A stretch of DNA of 64,000 bases from Woeseia sp. GTDB lineage: Bacteria; Pseudomonadota; Gammaproteobacteria; Steroidobacterales; Woeseiaceae. The translations under genes were made by a program, and so were the position numbers. Within the stretch, counting starts at the first letter, position 1. Every line of letters starts with the position of its first letter. The notes below the pieces were generated by a model. The model did not search any database. It was not told the DNA's origin and saw only the letters and a program-made list of their open reading frames with translations. This document shows positions 63,710-64,000 of the stretch, in pieces. The stretch spans positions 2,091,305 to 2,155,304 of the forward strand of contig JAJFKW010000001.1 of assembly GCA_021773015.1 (NCBI GenBank), written 5' to 3'.

Positions 63710-64000
63710 CCCCATCGTCGTCTTTCCATCCGACGGTCGCAGGGTCGCAATCCTCATCATGCCCCCTGTCATCACAAATTTCCGGGTTGCCTGGATATCG
63801 ATTTGCGTCAGCATCGTCACAGTCGGAACCACCACAGTGAACCGCAGTGACACCATCAATGTCGAGATCGACACATTCGACTGCACAACTGTCGGACTCT
63901 TCAAAACAGACCAAACCATTGCATGGCGGTCGAGTGATCACACAGCCGTTGGCGTTGGCGCCGATGCGATCCGCATCGCATCGCTCCGGTCCGTTGCAGA
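63681..64000 (-). CDS. MopE-like putative metal-binding-repeat protein (5' part outside window)
   Basis: The frame on the minus strand runs from the window edge to a TAG at 63681, giving the last 105 residues. It carries the MopE-type motif: CGGSDCDDADANRYPGNPEI, then CDDRGHDEDCDPATVGWKDD and DGDGFISASCR, Cys- and Asp-rich Ca/metal-binding repeats seen in secreted copper-binding MopE-like and myxobacterial surface proteins. Before that there are more Cys-containing segments (CNGPERCDADRIGANANGC, CNGLVCFEESDSC). It ends inside the start of the DUF3592 gene, so they are coupled. Function is only inferred as metal binding. Confidence 0.85.
   Translation of the reverse strand, partial: CNGPERCDADRIGANANGCVITRPPCNGLVCFEESDSCAVECVDLDIDGVTAVHCGGSDCDDADANRYPGNPEICDDRGHDEDCDPATVGWKDDDGDGFISASCR

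Overview
The window reads as chromosomal DNA from a free-living, probably marine, Gammaproteobacterium. The support is a full ydbH-ynbE-ydbL set, DbpA-type and YbiT-type genes, two TonB-dependent receptors, and many lipoproteins and Sec-exported proteins of unknown function. Base composition looks close to balanced. I see no rRNA, tRNA, CRISPR array, transposase, integrase or phage gene. The species cannot be named from this sequence.

Layout. 1-8.2 kb: the start of a sulfatase, a large lipoprotein, an HxlR regulator divergent from a secreted vanadium-haloperoxidase/PAP2-family enzyme, a small Cys-containing protein, a cytoplasmic protein of unknown function and a nine-Asp-box lipoprotein. 8.3-23.7 kb: a CoA-ester hydrolase/transferase translationally coupled to a hotdog thioesterase; secreted proteins of unknown function; a membrane-tethered HTH protein beside a lectin-domain lipoprotein with the same C-terminal repeat module; a transglycosylase-like lipoprotein; and ydbH-ynbE-ydbL. 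24.1-33.5 kb: a catabolic island (below). 33.8-45.1 kb: a membrane AraC-type regulator, a periplasmic TPR protein, ybiT, dbpA, small exported proteins, zinc-ribbon proteins in repeat-rich DNA, and a TPR-sulfotransferase. 45.2-57.5 kb: a second TonB receptor, a transmembrane Ser/Thr kinase with its ECF sigma factor, and a converging three-gene envelope operon ending in a 1299-residue lipoprotein of repeated carboxypeptidase-regulatory-like domains capped by OmpA. 58-64 kb: small genes, an SDR divergent from a MarR regulator with clear palindromic operators, VOC and DUF1801 proteins, an XRE membrane protein next to an 8-bp tandem repeat, DUF3592-like proteins and the 3' end of a MopE-like metal-binding-repeat gene.

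The most interesting stretch is 24.1-33.5 kb. A self-sufficient (aerobic, catabolic-type) reductive dehalogenase faces an operon of TonB receptor, nitrilase and haem aldoxime dehydratase, with a FeaR/NitR-like AraC regulator upstream. Together these could import an aldoxime, dehydrate it to a nitrile, hydrolyse the nitrile to a carboxylate and remove halogen. This parallels the known nitrilase plus reductive dehalogenase route for bromoxynil, with an oxime step added. Marine brominated tyrosine-derived oximes and nitriles are an attractive but unproven substrate class. The link between the two halves is inferred from gene content and proximity only.
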